DNA of 64,000 nt from JADKAV01 sp963732355 (GTDB lineage Bacteria > Actinomycetota > Actinomycetes > S36-B12 > UBA10799). The stretch covers positions 124,001 through 188,000 of the forward strand of contig CAVSZD010000006.1 in NCBI GenBank assembly GCA_963732355.1. The letters run 5' to 3'. The notes under the pieces were generated by a model, which saw only the letters and a program-made list of their open reading frames with translations, was not told where the DNA came from and ran no database searches. This document shows positions 8,810 to 18,900 of the stretch, piece after piece; position 1 is the stretch's first letter, and every line of letters begins with the position of its first letter. The position numbers and the translations under genes were made by a program.

Positions 8810-10429
8810 TTAGTGGGCGACGGTCGCCTTCTCGGCGCCGGCGCCGCTCAGGGACCGGACCTCCATCTCGGCGAACTTCACAGCATCCGACTTGCCCGGG
8901 TCGGTGACGCTACCCAGCCAGCCGAGGAAGAACGCCAGAGGGATCGAGATCAGCCCCGGGTTGTCCAGTGGGAACCAGTGGAAGTCCACGCCCTGCAACA
9001 TCGACGGGCTCTTGGTGGCACCCTCGGGAATCGGTTTGCCCGACACCACCGGCGAGAAGATGATCAGCGTGATGGAGCTGATCAACCCGCCGTAGATGCT
9101 CCACAGCGCACCTCGGGTGGTGAAGTTCTTCCAGAACAACGAGTAGAGGATCGTCGGCAGGTTAGCCGAAGCCGCGACCGCGAATGCCAGCGCCACAAGG
9201 AACGCGATGTTCTGGTCCTTGGCCAGGATGCCGCCGACGATGGCGACCAGGCCGATCGCCACCGCCGCGATCCGGGCCACCCGCACCTCGGCGTCGGCCG
9301 AGACCTGACCGCGCTTGATGTAGTTCGCGTAGACGTCGTGGGCGAACGAGGCACTGGCCGTGATGGTCAAGCCCGCGACCACCGCCAGGATCGTTGCGAA
9401 GGCAACTGCGGAGATGAAGCCCAGCAGCAGGGTGCCACCGAGTTCGTAGGCCAACAGCGGCGCCGCGGAGTTCGCCCCGCCGGGAGCGGCCTTGATCACA
9501 TCGGCACCGACCAACGCGGCAGCACCGAAACCGAGCACGAGGCTGAACAGGTAGAACAGGCCGATCAGGCTGATCGCCCAGACCACGGACTTGCGGGCCT
9601 CCTTGGAGGTCGGGACCGTGTAGAAGCGCATCAGCACGTGCGGCAGGCCGGCGGTGCCGAGCACCAGGGCCATCGACAGGGAGATGAAGTCGACCTTGGT
9701 CAAGGTGCTGACGCCGTACTTGGCGCCCGGTGCCAGCAGCTCCTCACCCAGCGGGCTGTTGCCGGCGGCGGCACCCATCAGGTCGGACAGGCTGAACCCG
9801 TACTTGCTCAAGACCCACAGCGTCATGAGGGCGGCACCAGCGATGAGCAGGACCGCCTTGATGATCTGCACCCAGGTGGTGCCCTTCATGCCACCGACGA
9901 GCACGTAGACGATCATCAGAATGCCGACCACGGCGATCGTCAGGGATTGCCCGACGTTTCCGGTGACACCCATCAGCAAGCTCACCAGACCGCCCGCACC
10001 AGCCATCTGGGCCAGCAGGTAGAAGAACGACACGGCCAGCGTCGAGATCGCCGCGGCCATGCGAACCGGTCGTTGCCGCATGCGGAAGGCCAGCACGTCG
10101 GCCATCGTGAACTTGCCGGTGTTGCGCAGGAGTTCAGCGACCAGGAGCAACGCCACCAGCCATGCGACCAGGAACCCGATCGAGTAGAGGAACCCGTCGA
10201 AGCCAGTGAGCGCAATGGCGCCGGTTATCCCGAGGAAGCTGGCGGCCGACAGGTAGTCGCCTGCGATCGCGGTGCCGTTCTGGCCACCGGTGAATGAGCG
10301 CCCGCCGGTGTAGTAGTCCGACGCGGTCTTGTTCTGACGGGAGGCGCGAATAACGATGACCATCGTCACTGCGACGAAGGCCACAAAGATGGCCATGTTG
10401 ACCAGAGGGCTGCCTGCGGTGGCGTTCAT
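8810..10429 (-). CDS. actP: Cation/acetate symporter ActP
   Basis: 539-residue SSS-family membrane protein with about thirteen hydrophobic segments. Diagnostic stretches include DYYTGGRSFTGGQNG, GDYLSAASFLGITG, LPHVLMRFYTVP, and FAHDVYANYIKRG. The family imports acetate and other short carboxylates with sodium or protons. The ATG overlaps the stop of the upstream DUF485 gene (ATGA, 10426-10429), and acs follows, giving the classic uptake-plus-activation unit DUF485-actP-acs. A paralogue is cut by the left window edge. Confidence 0.95.
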   Translation of the reverse strand: MNATAGSPLVNMAIFVAFVAVTMVIVIRASRQNKTASDYYTGGRSFTGGQNGTAIAGDYLSAASFLGITGAIALTGFDGFLYSIGFLVAWLVALLLVAELLRNTGKFTMADVLAFRMRQRPVRMAAAISTLAVSFFYLLAQMAGAGGLVSLLMGVTGNVGQSLTIAVVGILMIVYVLVGGMKGTTWVQIIKAVLLIAGAALMTLWVLSKYGFSLSDLMGAAAGNSPLGEELLAPGAKYGVSTLTKVDFISLSMALVLGTAGLPHVLMRFYTVPTSKEARKSVVWAISLIGLFYLFSLVLGFGAAALVGADVIKAAPGGANSAAPLLAYELGGTLLLGFISAVAFATILAVVAGLTITASASFAHDVYANYIKRGQVSADAEVRVARIAAVAIGLVAIVGGILAKDQNIAFLVALAFAVAASANLPTILYSLFWKNFTTRGALWSIYGGLISSITLIIFSPVVSGKPIPEGATKSPSMLQGVDFHWFPLDNPGLISIPLAFFLGWLGSVTDPGKSDAVKFAEMEVRSLSGAGAEKATVAH

Positions 10430-10779
10430 GCGTGGGTTCCTTCCAGGTCTTCACGGATCTCCGTGGCCAGGGGGTCGAGTTTGCGGTTGGCGTGACGCAC
10501 GTAGAGGAACGTGATGAGACCGGTGGAGACGAACTGCAGCAACCCGAAGACGAGGCCGCGGTTGATGTTGCCCCACACCGGTTCGGCCATCCACGCCGGC
10601 GCGAAGACGGCGGCGAAGACGAACATGAAGTACCACACGAGGAACGCCACGGTCATCGGGAACGAGAAGCCGCGGTAGCGCTTGCGCAGTTCCTGGAACT
10701 GCGGGCTGCGCTGCGCCTTCACATACGCTTCAGGATCGGGGGTCCCCCCTACCTTCAGCGGGTCTTGGTTGATGGTCAT
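10426..10779 (-). CDS. DUF485 membrane protein
   Basis: 117 residues with two transmembrane helices (FPMTVAFLVWYFMFVFAAVF and the segment LVFGLLQFVSTGLITFLYV) and the DUF485 ending YVRHANRKLDPLATEIR. DUF485 proteins (E. coli YjcH type) are routinely encoded directly before ActP. ATG 10779 gives the MTINQDP start; upstream in-frame sequence is not protein-like. It overlaps actP by 4 bases. The role is thought to be accessory to the symporter. Confidence 0.92.
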   Translation of the reverse strand: MTINQDPLKVGGTPDPEAYVKAQRSPQFQELRKRYRGFSFPMTVAFLVWYFMFVFAAVFAPAWMAEPVWGNINRGLVFGLLQFVSTGLITFLYVRHANRKLDPLATEIREDLEGTHA

Positions 10780-10986
10780 CGGTCCTGCCTTCCGGGTCGG
10801 TGGTGACACGCTATGGGGGTACCGGAACCTGCGGAACGGCCTTCGCGGTCGCTTGCGGCGAGCGGTGCGAGCAGGCCCATCGGTGGTGCCGGCAACCGCG
10901 ACCAACGGTCTGCGAACCGCGACGAACGGCGCGTGGGGTGGGGCCAAAACCTTGGATCTGAGATCAAATCGCGCCATGATTGGCCG

Positions 10987-11554
10987 GTGAACTTCAACAC
11001 GACGATCCTCTTGTCCCTCTTGATCCCCATCGTCGTCACCGTGGTGATCCTGTTCGTGGTGCGTAACACCATGTCCGGGGGCGGCAAGAAGAAGCAGGCA
11101 CAGGCTCAAGACCTGATGGCCACCGGGAAGAAGGCCCGGGCCAAACTGCTACGGGTCGACCCCACCGGAATGGTGGTGAACAACATCAATATCCAGTGCT
11201 GGGTCACTTTCCTCATGGAGCCGCTCGACGGCAGTGCCCCAGTTCCAGGCTCAGAAGAAGATCCTCATCAACCAGGTCAAGATGCCGCGGGTGGGAGACG
11301 TGTGGCCCGCCTGGTACAGCCCGACCGACCCGAATCTGTTCGCCGTGGGGATGCCCGATGGCGCCTCACCCGAGCAGATCCCCCTGTTCCGCGAGTTCGG
11401 GATTCCACACCCCCTGGACACCCCTGCGACCCCGGCCGCCTCCGACGACGGCCCAGTCGACGAGTTGCAGAAACTGGCGGAGATGAAGCAGAACGGTTTG
11501 CTCACCGACGAGGAGTTCGCGGCTGCCAAGGCCAAGCTGCTGGGGGGTTCCTGA
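10987..11554 (+). pseudogene. Membrane-anchored SHOCT-domain protein, frameshifted
   Basis: The first frame from GTG 10987 gives one transmembrane helix (LLSLLIPIVVTVVILFVVR) and a beta-rich domain ending at WVTFLMEPLDGSA. The second frame, from about 11237, continues with QFQAQKKILINQVKMPRVGD and WPAWYSPTDPNLFAVGMPDG, then ends in a SHOCT motif (LQKLAEMKQNGLLTDEEF). Removing one C from the CCCC run at 11237-11240 joins them into a 188-residue protein, so the break is either a base-calling error or a recent mutation. SHOCT is a short helical oligomerisation motif; the function is otherwise unknown. Confidence 0.7.
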
Positions 11555-11570
11555 GCCAGCACGGCGCCGA

Positions 11571-11683
11571 TTGTGGCGTTGTTACGCCCCGCCATTCCCG
11601 GGTGTCGTGTTGTTGCTGGTTCCAAGCCCGACGGCCAACAACAACGCAACACTCAGGCTCTCGTTGCCTCAACAACGCAACAG
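11571..11683. repeat. Nested palindromic repeat, family A, copy 2
   Basis: Outer arms TTGTGGCGTTGTTA and CAACAACGCAACA enclose inner arms GTCGTGTTGTTGCTGG and CCAACAACAACGCAAC. It fills the gap between the convergent SHOCT and P-type ATPase genes. Confidence 0.85.
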
Positions 11684-11699
11684 ACCCGTCGGCCCCACT

Positions 11700-14228
11700 T
11701 CACGCGAACGTGCGGCGGATCAGTTTCTCCACCTCGACGGCCACGAAGACCACCAGCGCGAGCCCGATGCATAGGGCCAGCTCCCCAGGGGCCAATGCCC
11801 CGGTCCCGAACGCCTGCTGCAGCGGCTGCCAGTAGATCACGAGCAACTGCAGCAAGACCGTGATCACAAGTGCGGCCACCATCGGCCGGTTGCTGAACAA
11901 CCCGATCGCGAAGACACTGCGGCGCTCCGAGCGGATTACGAAGGCATGCACCACCTGACAGAACACCAGCGTCGTGAAGACCATCGTCTGCCAGTTGGGC
12001 GAGCCCGAGTGGTAGCCGACGGCCAACGCCGTCAAGGAGAGCCCTCCGATCAAGGCGCCGACCCAGATGATGTGCGCACCCATCCCGCCTGCGAAGACAC
12101 TCTGCTGGGGAGGGCGCGGGGGCCGGTTCATGATGTCCTTGCCAGCCGGTTCGGCCGCCAGTGCAAGGCCCGGAAGACCATCGGTCAGCAGGTTGATCCA
12201 CAGGATCTGCAGCGGCAGCAGGGCCAGTGGGAAACCCAGGAACGGAGCCAGGAATACGGTCCAGATCTCACCGCTGTTGCCGGTTAGCACGTACTTCACG
12301 AACCGCCGGATGTTGTCGTACATGCGACGGCCCTGTCGCACGGCAGCGACCAAGGTGGCGAAGTTGTTGTCCAACAGCACCAGGTCGGCCGCACCCCGCG
12401 CGACATCGGTTCCACCGTCGCCCATCGCAACACCGATGTCCGCCTGCTTCAGCGCGGGGGCGTCGTTCACTCCGTCGCCGGTCATGGCCACCACATGGCC
12501 GCGGGCCTGAAGTGCACGCACGATGCGGATCTTCTGCGCCGGGTCCACCCGGGCGTACACACCGATTCCATCCACCCTGTCGGCGAACCGCTCATCATCG
12601 AGGGCCGCGAGTTCGACGCCGGTCACCGTGTCGCCCACCGGAATGCCCACCCGGTCGGCAATCGCCGCAGCAGTGGCCGGATGATCACCGGTGATCATGA
12701 TGGGGACGATCCCAGCGGTGGAGCATTGACCGATCGCGTCGAGCACGCCGTCGCGCGGAGGGTCGAGCAGGCCGATCAAGCCGATCGGCTCCAGGTCGGT
12801 CTCCACATCGTCGATGTCTGGTATCCCGGCCAGACAACGCCGGGCGAACACCAGCACCCGCAAACCGCCGGCTGCCATTGACATCGCCTGGGCCGCTATT
12901 GCGTCCTTCTCGCGCAGCAATGGCACAAGCACCTCAGGCGCCCCTTTCGTGAACGCCCAGCTCCCGTCTCCCTCGCACACCACCGTCATGCGCATCCTTG
13001 AGGAGTCGAACGGAATCTCATCCACGCGCCGCCAACCCGACCCGTCCCACAACGGCCGGGCGAATTGCAGCAAGGCCACCTCCGTGGGATCACCGATCGG
13101 TTCGGCATCGCCGGGCCCAAGGTGCGCGTCGTTGCACAGCGTCGCCACTTGAGCCAACTCCTGGACCATGTGCCCGTCCTGCAACCACACCCGTTCGGCG
13201 GTCATGCGGTTGCGAGTCAGCGTGCCGGTCTTGTCGGCGCAGATGTGCGTCACCGAACCCAAGGTCTCCACGGCCGGTAGCCGGCGGGTCAATGCCCTCT
13301 GCTTGATCATGGTTGATGCGCCTTGGGCCAACGTGATCGTGACGACTGCCGGCAGCGCCTCGGGGACCGCCGCCACCGCCAAGGACACTGCGGTGAGCAG
13401 CATCTGCACGGGGTCCTCGCCGCGCAGAAGCCCAGCCGCGAACACAATCAGGCAGATCACAACAACTGAGATGGCGATCGCACGCCCGAGGCGGGCCAGT
13501 CGTCGCTGCAAGGGGGTCTGCACTCCGTCGGCACCGGCCACCAAGCCAGCGATCTCGCCGAGTTCGGTTGCCGCCCCGGTCGCCACAACGACACCCCGGC
13601 CGGCTCCAGCGACCACCTCCGTGCCGCGGAACAGCATGTTCGCCCGATCGGCCACGGGGGTGTCGACGGGCAACGGCGAGACCGACTTGACCACCGGTGT
13701 CGACTCTCCTGTGAGGGCGGCCTCGGCGGCTTGCACACCGGTGCCCGCGATGAGGCGCACATCGGCGGGAACCCCGTCCCCCGCGGTCAGCAGCACCACG
13801 TCCCCGGGCACGACCTCGCGGGCATCCACACCTTGGGCGTCGCCGTCCCGCACGACCTGCGCGGTCGGCACGCTCAACCGTTGCAGCGCTGCGAGCGCCT
13901 GGTCGGCGCGGTACGCCTGGAACACGCCGATGACCGCGTTGATCACGATGATGATCGCGATCACAACCGCCTCGAGAACCTCCCCTACCACCACCGAGAT
14001 CGCAGTCGCGGCCAGCAGCAGGTAGATCAGAACATCTTTGAACTGGTCTAGGAGCAGCCCGCCGATCCCGCGGGACGGGGCCTCCGGCAGGGCGTTCGGT
14101 CCAACGTCATCGAGACGATGCTGGACTTCATCACCGGTGAGGCCGAGTTCGGCGTCCACCCCGAGTTCGCTGAGCACGGAAGCGGCGTCGACTGCCCACG
14201 GTTCTGCGTGTTCTGCGGACGTGGACAT
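11700..14228 (-). CDS. P2-type cation-transporting ATPase
   Basis: 842 residues with the complete P-type ATPase set: an N-terminal cation-ATPase domain (residues 10-80), actuator motif LTGEST, phosphorylation site DKTGTLTRN, hinge TGDGVNDAPAL, and C-terminal transmembrane helices including NLLTDGLPGLALAAEP. The M4 motif PEALPAVVT resembles the Ca2+/Mn2+ (PMR1/SERCA-like) PEGLPA, so divalent cation export is likely; Na+ or K+ transport cannot be excluded. ATG 14228 is chosen because GGAGGG sits upstream at normal spacing. Confidence 0.93.
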   Translation of the reverse strand: MSTSAEHAEPWAVDAASVLSELGVDAELGLTGDEVQHRLDDVGPNALPEAPSRGIGGLLLDQFKDVLIYLLLAATAISVVVGEVLEAVVIAIIIVINAVIGVFQAYRADQALAALQRLSVPTAQVVRDGDAQGVDAREVVPGDVVLLTAGDGVPADVRLIAGTGVQAAEAALTGESTPVVKSVSPLPVDTPVADRANMLFRGTEVVAGAGRGVVVATGAATELGEIAGLVAGADGVQTPLQRRLARLGRAIAISVVVICLIVFAAGLLRGEDPVQMLLTAVSLAVAAVPEALPAVVTITLAQGASTMIKQRALTRRLPAVETLGSVTHICADKTGTLTRNRMTAERVWLQDGHMVQELAQVATLCNDAHLGPGDAEPIGDPTEVALLQFARPLWDGSGWRRVDEIPFDSSRMRMTVVCEGDGSWAFTKGAPEVLVPLLREKDAIAAQAMSMAAGGLRVLVFARRCLAGIPDIDDVETDLEPIGLIGLLDPPRDGVLDAIGQCSTAGIVPIMITGDHPATAAAIADRVGIPVGDTVTGVELAALDDERFADRVDGIGVYARVDPAQKIRIVRALQARGHVVAMTGDGVNDAPALKQADIGVAMGDGGTDVARGAADLVLLDNNFATLVAAVRQGRRMYDNIRRFVKYVLTGNSGEIWTVFLAPFLGFPLALLPLQILWINLLTDGLPGLALAAEPAGKDIMNRPPRPPQQSVFAGGMGAHIIWVGALIGGLSLTALAVGYHSGSPNWQTMVFTTLVFCQVVHAFVIRSERRSVFAIGLFSNRPMVAALVITVLLQLLVIYWQPLQQAFGTGALAPGELALCIGLALVVFVAVEVEKLIRRTFA

Positions 14229-14289
14229 GTGCACCCTCCCCACACATGATCGCGCCGCGCTGGCCGGGACCGCCCGTTGAAAGGCCCGG

Positions 14290-15771
14290 CTACTGCTCCC
14301 GCAGGGTCCGCTTCAGCCCTTCAGTGATCGCCTTCAGCACTGCGACGCGGGCGTGGTACTTGCTGTTGGCCGGGATCACGTGCCAGGGCGCTCCGGCGGA
14401 GGTCGTGCGCAGGACCATCTGGTCGATGGCTTGGACATAGTCGTCCCAGCGCTCGCGGTTGCGGTAGTCCTCTTCGGTGATCTTGTGCTGCTTGTAGGCC
14501 GTCTCCTCGCGCGCCTGGAAGCGGGCGAGCTGTTCCTCCGGGGAGATGTGCAGCCAGAACTTGGCCACGAAGTAGCCGCGCTCGACCATCTGCGCCTCGA
14601 AGTCGGCGATCTCGTCATACGCGCGCTGCCACTCATCGGGGGACGCGAAACCCTCGACCCGTTCCACAAGCACCCGGCCGTACCAGGTGCGGTCGAAGAT
14701 GGCGAAGCGACCGGCGGGTGGCATGTGCTGCCAGAAACGCCACAGATACGGGTAGCGCAGTTCCTCGGGCGTGGGCGCCGCCACTGGGTTCACGCGGTAG
14801 TCGCCTGCCTCCAGAGATTGGGTGACACGGCGGATGACCCCACCCTTGCCAGCGGCGTCCCAACCCTCAAAGGCCAGCACCGAACTGATACCTCGTTTGC
14901 GTGCCTCGATCGACAGCTTGTAGAGCTTCGCCTGCTGCTTGGCCAGTTCCGCGCGGTAGGTCTCTTTGTCCAGTTCCTGGGTCAGATCGACCTTGCTGAG
15001 CACGGTGGCCTCACCGTCGAGTTCCCCGAACACAGATTGAGCCAGGGACGGCCCGGTGACCGGCTTCTGCTCGAGGCGCGCGGTGAGGGCTGCCAGGATC
15101 GTGCGGGCCACGGTCAGGTCCCGGTAGCGGCTGTCGGTGGATTCCACGATCGTCCAGGGCGCGCCCGGTGCGCTGGTCTCGCGCAGGATGCGCTCAGCGA
15201 CCGGCAGGGTCGGGCCCATCTTCTCCAACGCGGCCCAGTCCCGCTGGTCGATCCACCAGCCGGTCTCGGGGTTCTTCTCGGCCTTGCGCAGCTTCTTACG
15301 CTGCTTGTTCTCGGGGGTGTGCAGGAAGAACTTCAGCACCAGAGCACCGTCGGCGACCAGCTGGGCCTGCATACCCTCCACGTGGCGCAGCCACTTGCTG
15401 AACTGCTCCTCGCTCATCTCGTCGTTCACGCGCATCGTGGCCGCACGCATGAGACCGCCGGCGAAGATCGCGGCCTGCCCCTTGGGCGGCAAAGCCCGCC
15501 ACAACCGCCACAGCGTCGGGCGCTCTTCCTCCTCCTGGCTCTGGTCGGCGAACACGCGGGTGCCGACGAACCTGGTGTCGAGCCACTCGTTGAGACGGTT
15601 CACCATCTCGTTGGCAGCTATCCGGTCGTCACCTGCGATCCAGATGATCACGGGGAAGTCGGCGTTGCGCAGGTCGTACTGAGCGTTCACCAGCCCTACC
15701 CGCAGGGTCGGTACCTCGGCCTTGTACGCCTCTTTGGCGACCTTGTTGCCGACTTCGGACACTTCGAGCAT
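14290..15771 (-). CDS. Two-domain PPK2-family polyphosphate kinase (PAP-like)
   Basis: 493 residues forming two PPK2 domains in tandem, the architecture of polyphosphate:AMP phosphotransferase. The C-terminal domain has an intact Walker A loop (FEGWDAAGKGG) and the lid-region motif DRTWYGRVLVERVEGF. In the N-terminal domain the loop is degraded to IAGDDRIAANE, so only the second domain should be catalytic, as is known for the two-domain class. It uses polyphosphate to phosphorylate nucleotides. ATG 15771 has AGGAGG upstream. The 190 bases between this start and the next gene's end hold no gene that I can see. Confidence 0.9.
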   Translation of the reverse strand: MLEVSEVGNKVAKEAYKAEVPTLRVGLVNAQYDLRNADFPVIIWIAGDDRIAANEMVNRLNEWLDTRFVGTRVFADQSQEEEERPTLWRLWRALPPKGQAAIFAGGLMRAATMRVNDEMSEEQFSKWLRHVEGMQAQLVADGALVLKFFLHTPENKQRKKLRKAEKNPETGWWIDQRDWAALEKMGPTLPVAERILRETSAPGAPWTIVESTDSRYRDLTVARTILAALTARLEQKPVTGPSLAQSVFGELDGEATVLSKVDLTQELDKETYRAELAKQQAKLYKLSIEARKRGISSVLAFEGWDAAGKGGVIRRVTQSLEAGDYRVNPVAAPTPEELRYPYLWRFWQHMPPAGRFAIFDRTWYGRVLVERVEGFASPDEWQRAYDEIADFEAQMVERGYFVAKFWLHISPEEQLARFQAREETAYKQHKITEEDYRNRERWDDYVQAIDQMVLRTTSAGAPWHVIPANSKYHARVAVLKAITEGLKRTLREQ

Positions 15772-15962
15772 GGCGACCTCCTGGTTCCTGGGGCGAGTAT
15801 TCCAAGCGGAAGGGGTCCGGCGCTTGGTGAACGGAACATGTACCGAAGGGGTTGCCGCACCACCATGATCAACCCGTTCGGTACGGCCAAATCGGTCATA
15901 AAACCCGAAACGGTCCGAGTTCGGCGTTGGCCCGCCCCTGACGTCCAACCAGAACGGTACGC

Positions 15963-18900
15963 CTACCGCCTGATCACCCAGGTCCGCTTCCACGTGTTGC
16001 GCACCCAGCTGTCCTTGTACTTGGGCTTCGGTACCGCCGTGATCCACAAGGTCACCTTGACCTGCGGGTAGCCCTTGATCGTGACGCTGACGGCGCCGTC
16101 CTTACCCACCTTGGTCCGGCAGTACCGCACTTCACCTGCTGCCGAACTGCTCACCGGGCGGCACCGGACTTTGTACTTCAGGGTGCCCTTCTTGTTGGTC
16201 TTGGACTTCTTGACCAACGTGCACTTATCGCCCTTGCAGTTCTTGTCCACGACCACGTCAATGGGCAGAACCTGGCGCACCTTCACCGTGGCCTGGGCCC
16301 GCGCCGACACGTCCTTGCCCACGATCTGACCGGCGTCCCACGGCGCACCCAAGGCTGTGACCGTGTTCGTCGTGTCCTTGTTGATCGCCGTCGTGCAGGT
16401 GTAGGTCCAGATCTCATCGGGCCAGCCCTCTCCCATGGATGAGGACGTCAGCAGACCGTCGCCGTTGTCGTCACCCTTGACGTAGGTCACCGGTGAGCAC
16501 TTGTCGTCGCTGACCCGGATGTTGGCCAGAGGCATCGTGCCGACGTTGGTGACGTCGTAGGTGTAGGTCACCTTGTCGCCCTTGTCGACACGTGTGGCCG
16601 ACGGCGTCTTGACGACCGCGATCGCTGGGTTGAGCCTGCCCCCGATCACGAGCACCGTGACGGAGGTGGCGTCGGTCACCTTGCCGCCGCTGGGTGTCGT
16701 TCCCGTCGCATCGGCGATGTTGGTGGTGTCGTCCTGCAAAGCGCTCACGCACTCGAAGGTCCATTCCTCGTCGGGCTTCAGAACACCATCGCCGTTGTCG
16801 CCGGACTTGTAGGTCACCGGCGAGCACTTGTCGTCCTTGACGGTGATGTCGGTGAGGTCGACGGTGCCGTTGTTGAGGACCGTGTAGGTGTAAGTGACCG
16901 GCGTTCCCTTGGCCACCAACTCCGCGCTCGGCGACTTCTTGATCGCGATGCTGCCCTTGTAACTGCGGACGGTGGCGTTGTCGCTGTCCGTGGAGATGCC
17001 GCCGAGGATCGGTTCGACAGCCGTGACCACAGCCGTGTTGATGACTGTGGCCGCGCCGCTGAACGTCGCCTTGCAGGTGTACATCCAGGTCTCGCCGGGA
17101 TCGACCAGGCCGTTGGAGTTGGTGTCGCCGGACTGGTATTCGACAGGGGCGCACCTGTCGTCGGCCACGTCGAGCACCTTCATCGCCGTCGTCGCCGCAC
17201 CCGAGGTGATCTCGTAGGTGTAGGTCACCTCGGTGCCGACCGGCACCAGCAGTACCCCGGACTGGACAACCCCACCGGGCGCCGCGGCGGACTTCGTGAT
17301 GTCGATCCCCTTCTGGATCACCTCGACCTGCGCGGTGTCGGTGGCTTGCATCGGATCGCCGGTCTGCTTCGGTCCGCCCTCATCGATGAACGGCGTCGCC
17401 GTGAAGGTTCCCGTGTTGGTCGTGTTCACGCTGATCGCGGTGGTGCACGTGTAGGTCCACACCTCACCCACGCCCATCACCTGGTCGTCGCCGGTGTCGC
17501 CGCTGACGTAGGTCACCGGTGAGCACTTGTTGTCGGTGAGCCAGTCATCGAGGCCGGCCGGTCCCTCGAACGGGGTCTCACCGAGGTTGCTCGCAACGTA
17601 GGTGTACGTCACATTCGTGCCTGGGTAGACAGTCGGCTTGCTCGCCGTCTTCTCCAGCCCGAGTTTCGGCACCCGCACCTCGACGGTCTGGGTGTCGGTG
17701 GCGGTCAGCTCCCCATCGGGGCCCTGCATGGTGGCCGTGGCGATGTTGGTCGCCTTGGTCGGGGTCATAGAGGCGACGGTGCACTTGAACGTCCAGGTCT
17801 CGCCGGGCTGCAGCACGGGCGGAACACCCCCGGAGGTGATGCTCACCGAGGTGCATTGGTCGTCGACCACGATGTCGTTCAGGTCACCCACCGGTGCAAG
17901 CTCCACGTTGCCCGTGTTCGTCAACTCGTAGGTGTAGACCACCGGCTTGCCCTCCAGGGTGACCGTCCGGTCCGGGGTCTTCACCAACTCCATCTGCGGG
18001 CGGTAGTCGAAGAAGTTGGAGAACGTACAGGTCGCATCCTCGCCCGCCGCGAGCGTCACCCTCGCCCCGAGTTCAGGCGAATAGTCAACCGCGGCGGCCG
18101 TCCCGACGCAGACCGGGTGGGCGCCATCAGGGCTGGACAGGTACCAGTCGACCGGCAGGTTCACCTCCTGCACCGTGTAGGCGCCGGGTGTGAGTCCGTT
18201 GGTGGGTTCGCTCTGCTGGTCCTTCAGGCTGAAGTCCGCGCCGAATGAGCGCTCGAAGTCGAATTCCTGCTCCGGGTCGTCGCCAGCCTCCTTGATCACG
18301 GTCAACGACGCGTCCTTGCGGTTGGTGAACGTACACGTCAGCGAGTCGCCCGGGTCGATGCCGACCTCGATCTTGCCGGCTTGGAGATCGGCGGTGCCCA
18401 CCGGGGATCCGGCGTCCACACACTGGATGGAGTCCAGGTTCCAGTTGGCGGGAACAGTCGGCTCAGTGAACGTGAACATCTCACCGCCGTCGGCCGGGTA
18501 GACCGTCATCGTCTTGACGTCGATGTCGCCGTCAGGGGCGAGGCTGAACGCCTGGTCTGCGGGCACAACCCCGCCGTCGGCGCCGCTGGCCGTGAAGTCG
18601 AACTGGGTCCCGTCGGCGGGGTCGGCGACCTTCACGATCTGCACCGTGGCAGTGGGCACCTTGGTGTCGGAGTACGTGCAGGTCGCCTCCGCTCCCGCAG
18701 GCAGCGTGAAGTCAGCCTTACCCGTGTTGAGGTTGTAGACCGGGCTGGTCACACCGTCGCACTCGATGCCCGACAGCGACCACCTGTCCGGAGCCGACGT
18801 CGGGACGTCCTCCTGAATTTCGATCTGAGATCCCGCACCGATGTTGGTGAAATCCTGGGGCGTTCCGCCACCGAGCAACGAGAAGGCGGTCGGAGAGATC

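Noticed and set aside
8813..10297. Long plus-strand open frame opposite actP
   Set aside because: It is the complement of a well-conserved symporter, and its product is His/Arg/Gln-rich with no recognisable motif.
14353..16071. Long plus-strand open frame opposite the PPK2 gene
   Set aside because: It is antisense to a conserved kinase, with no domain and no ribosome site.
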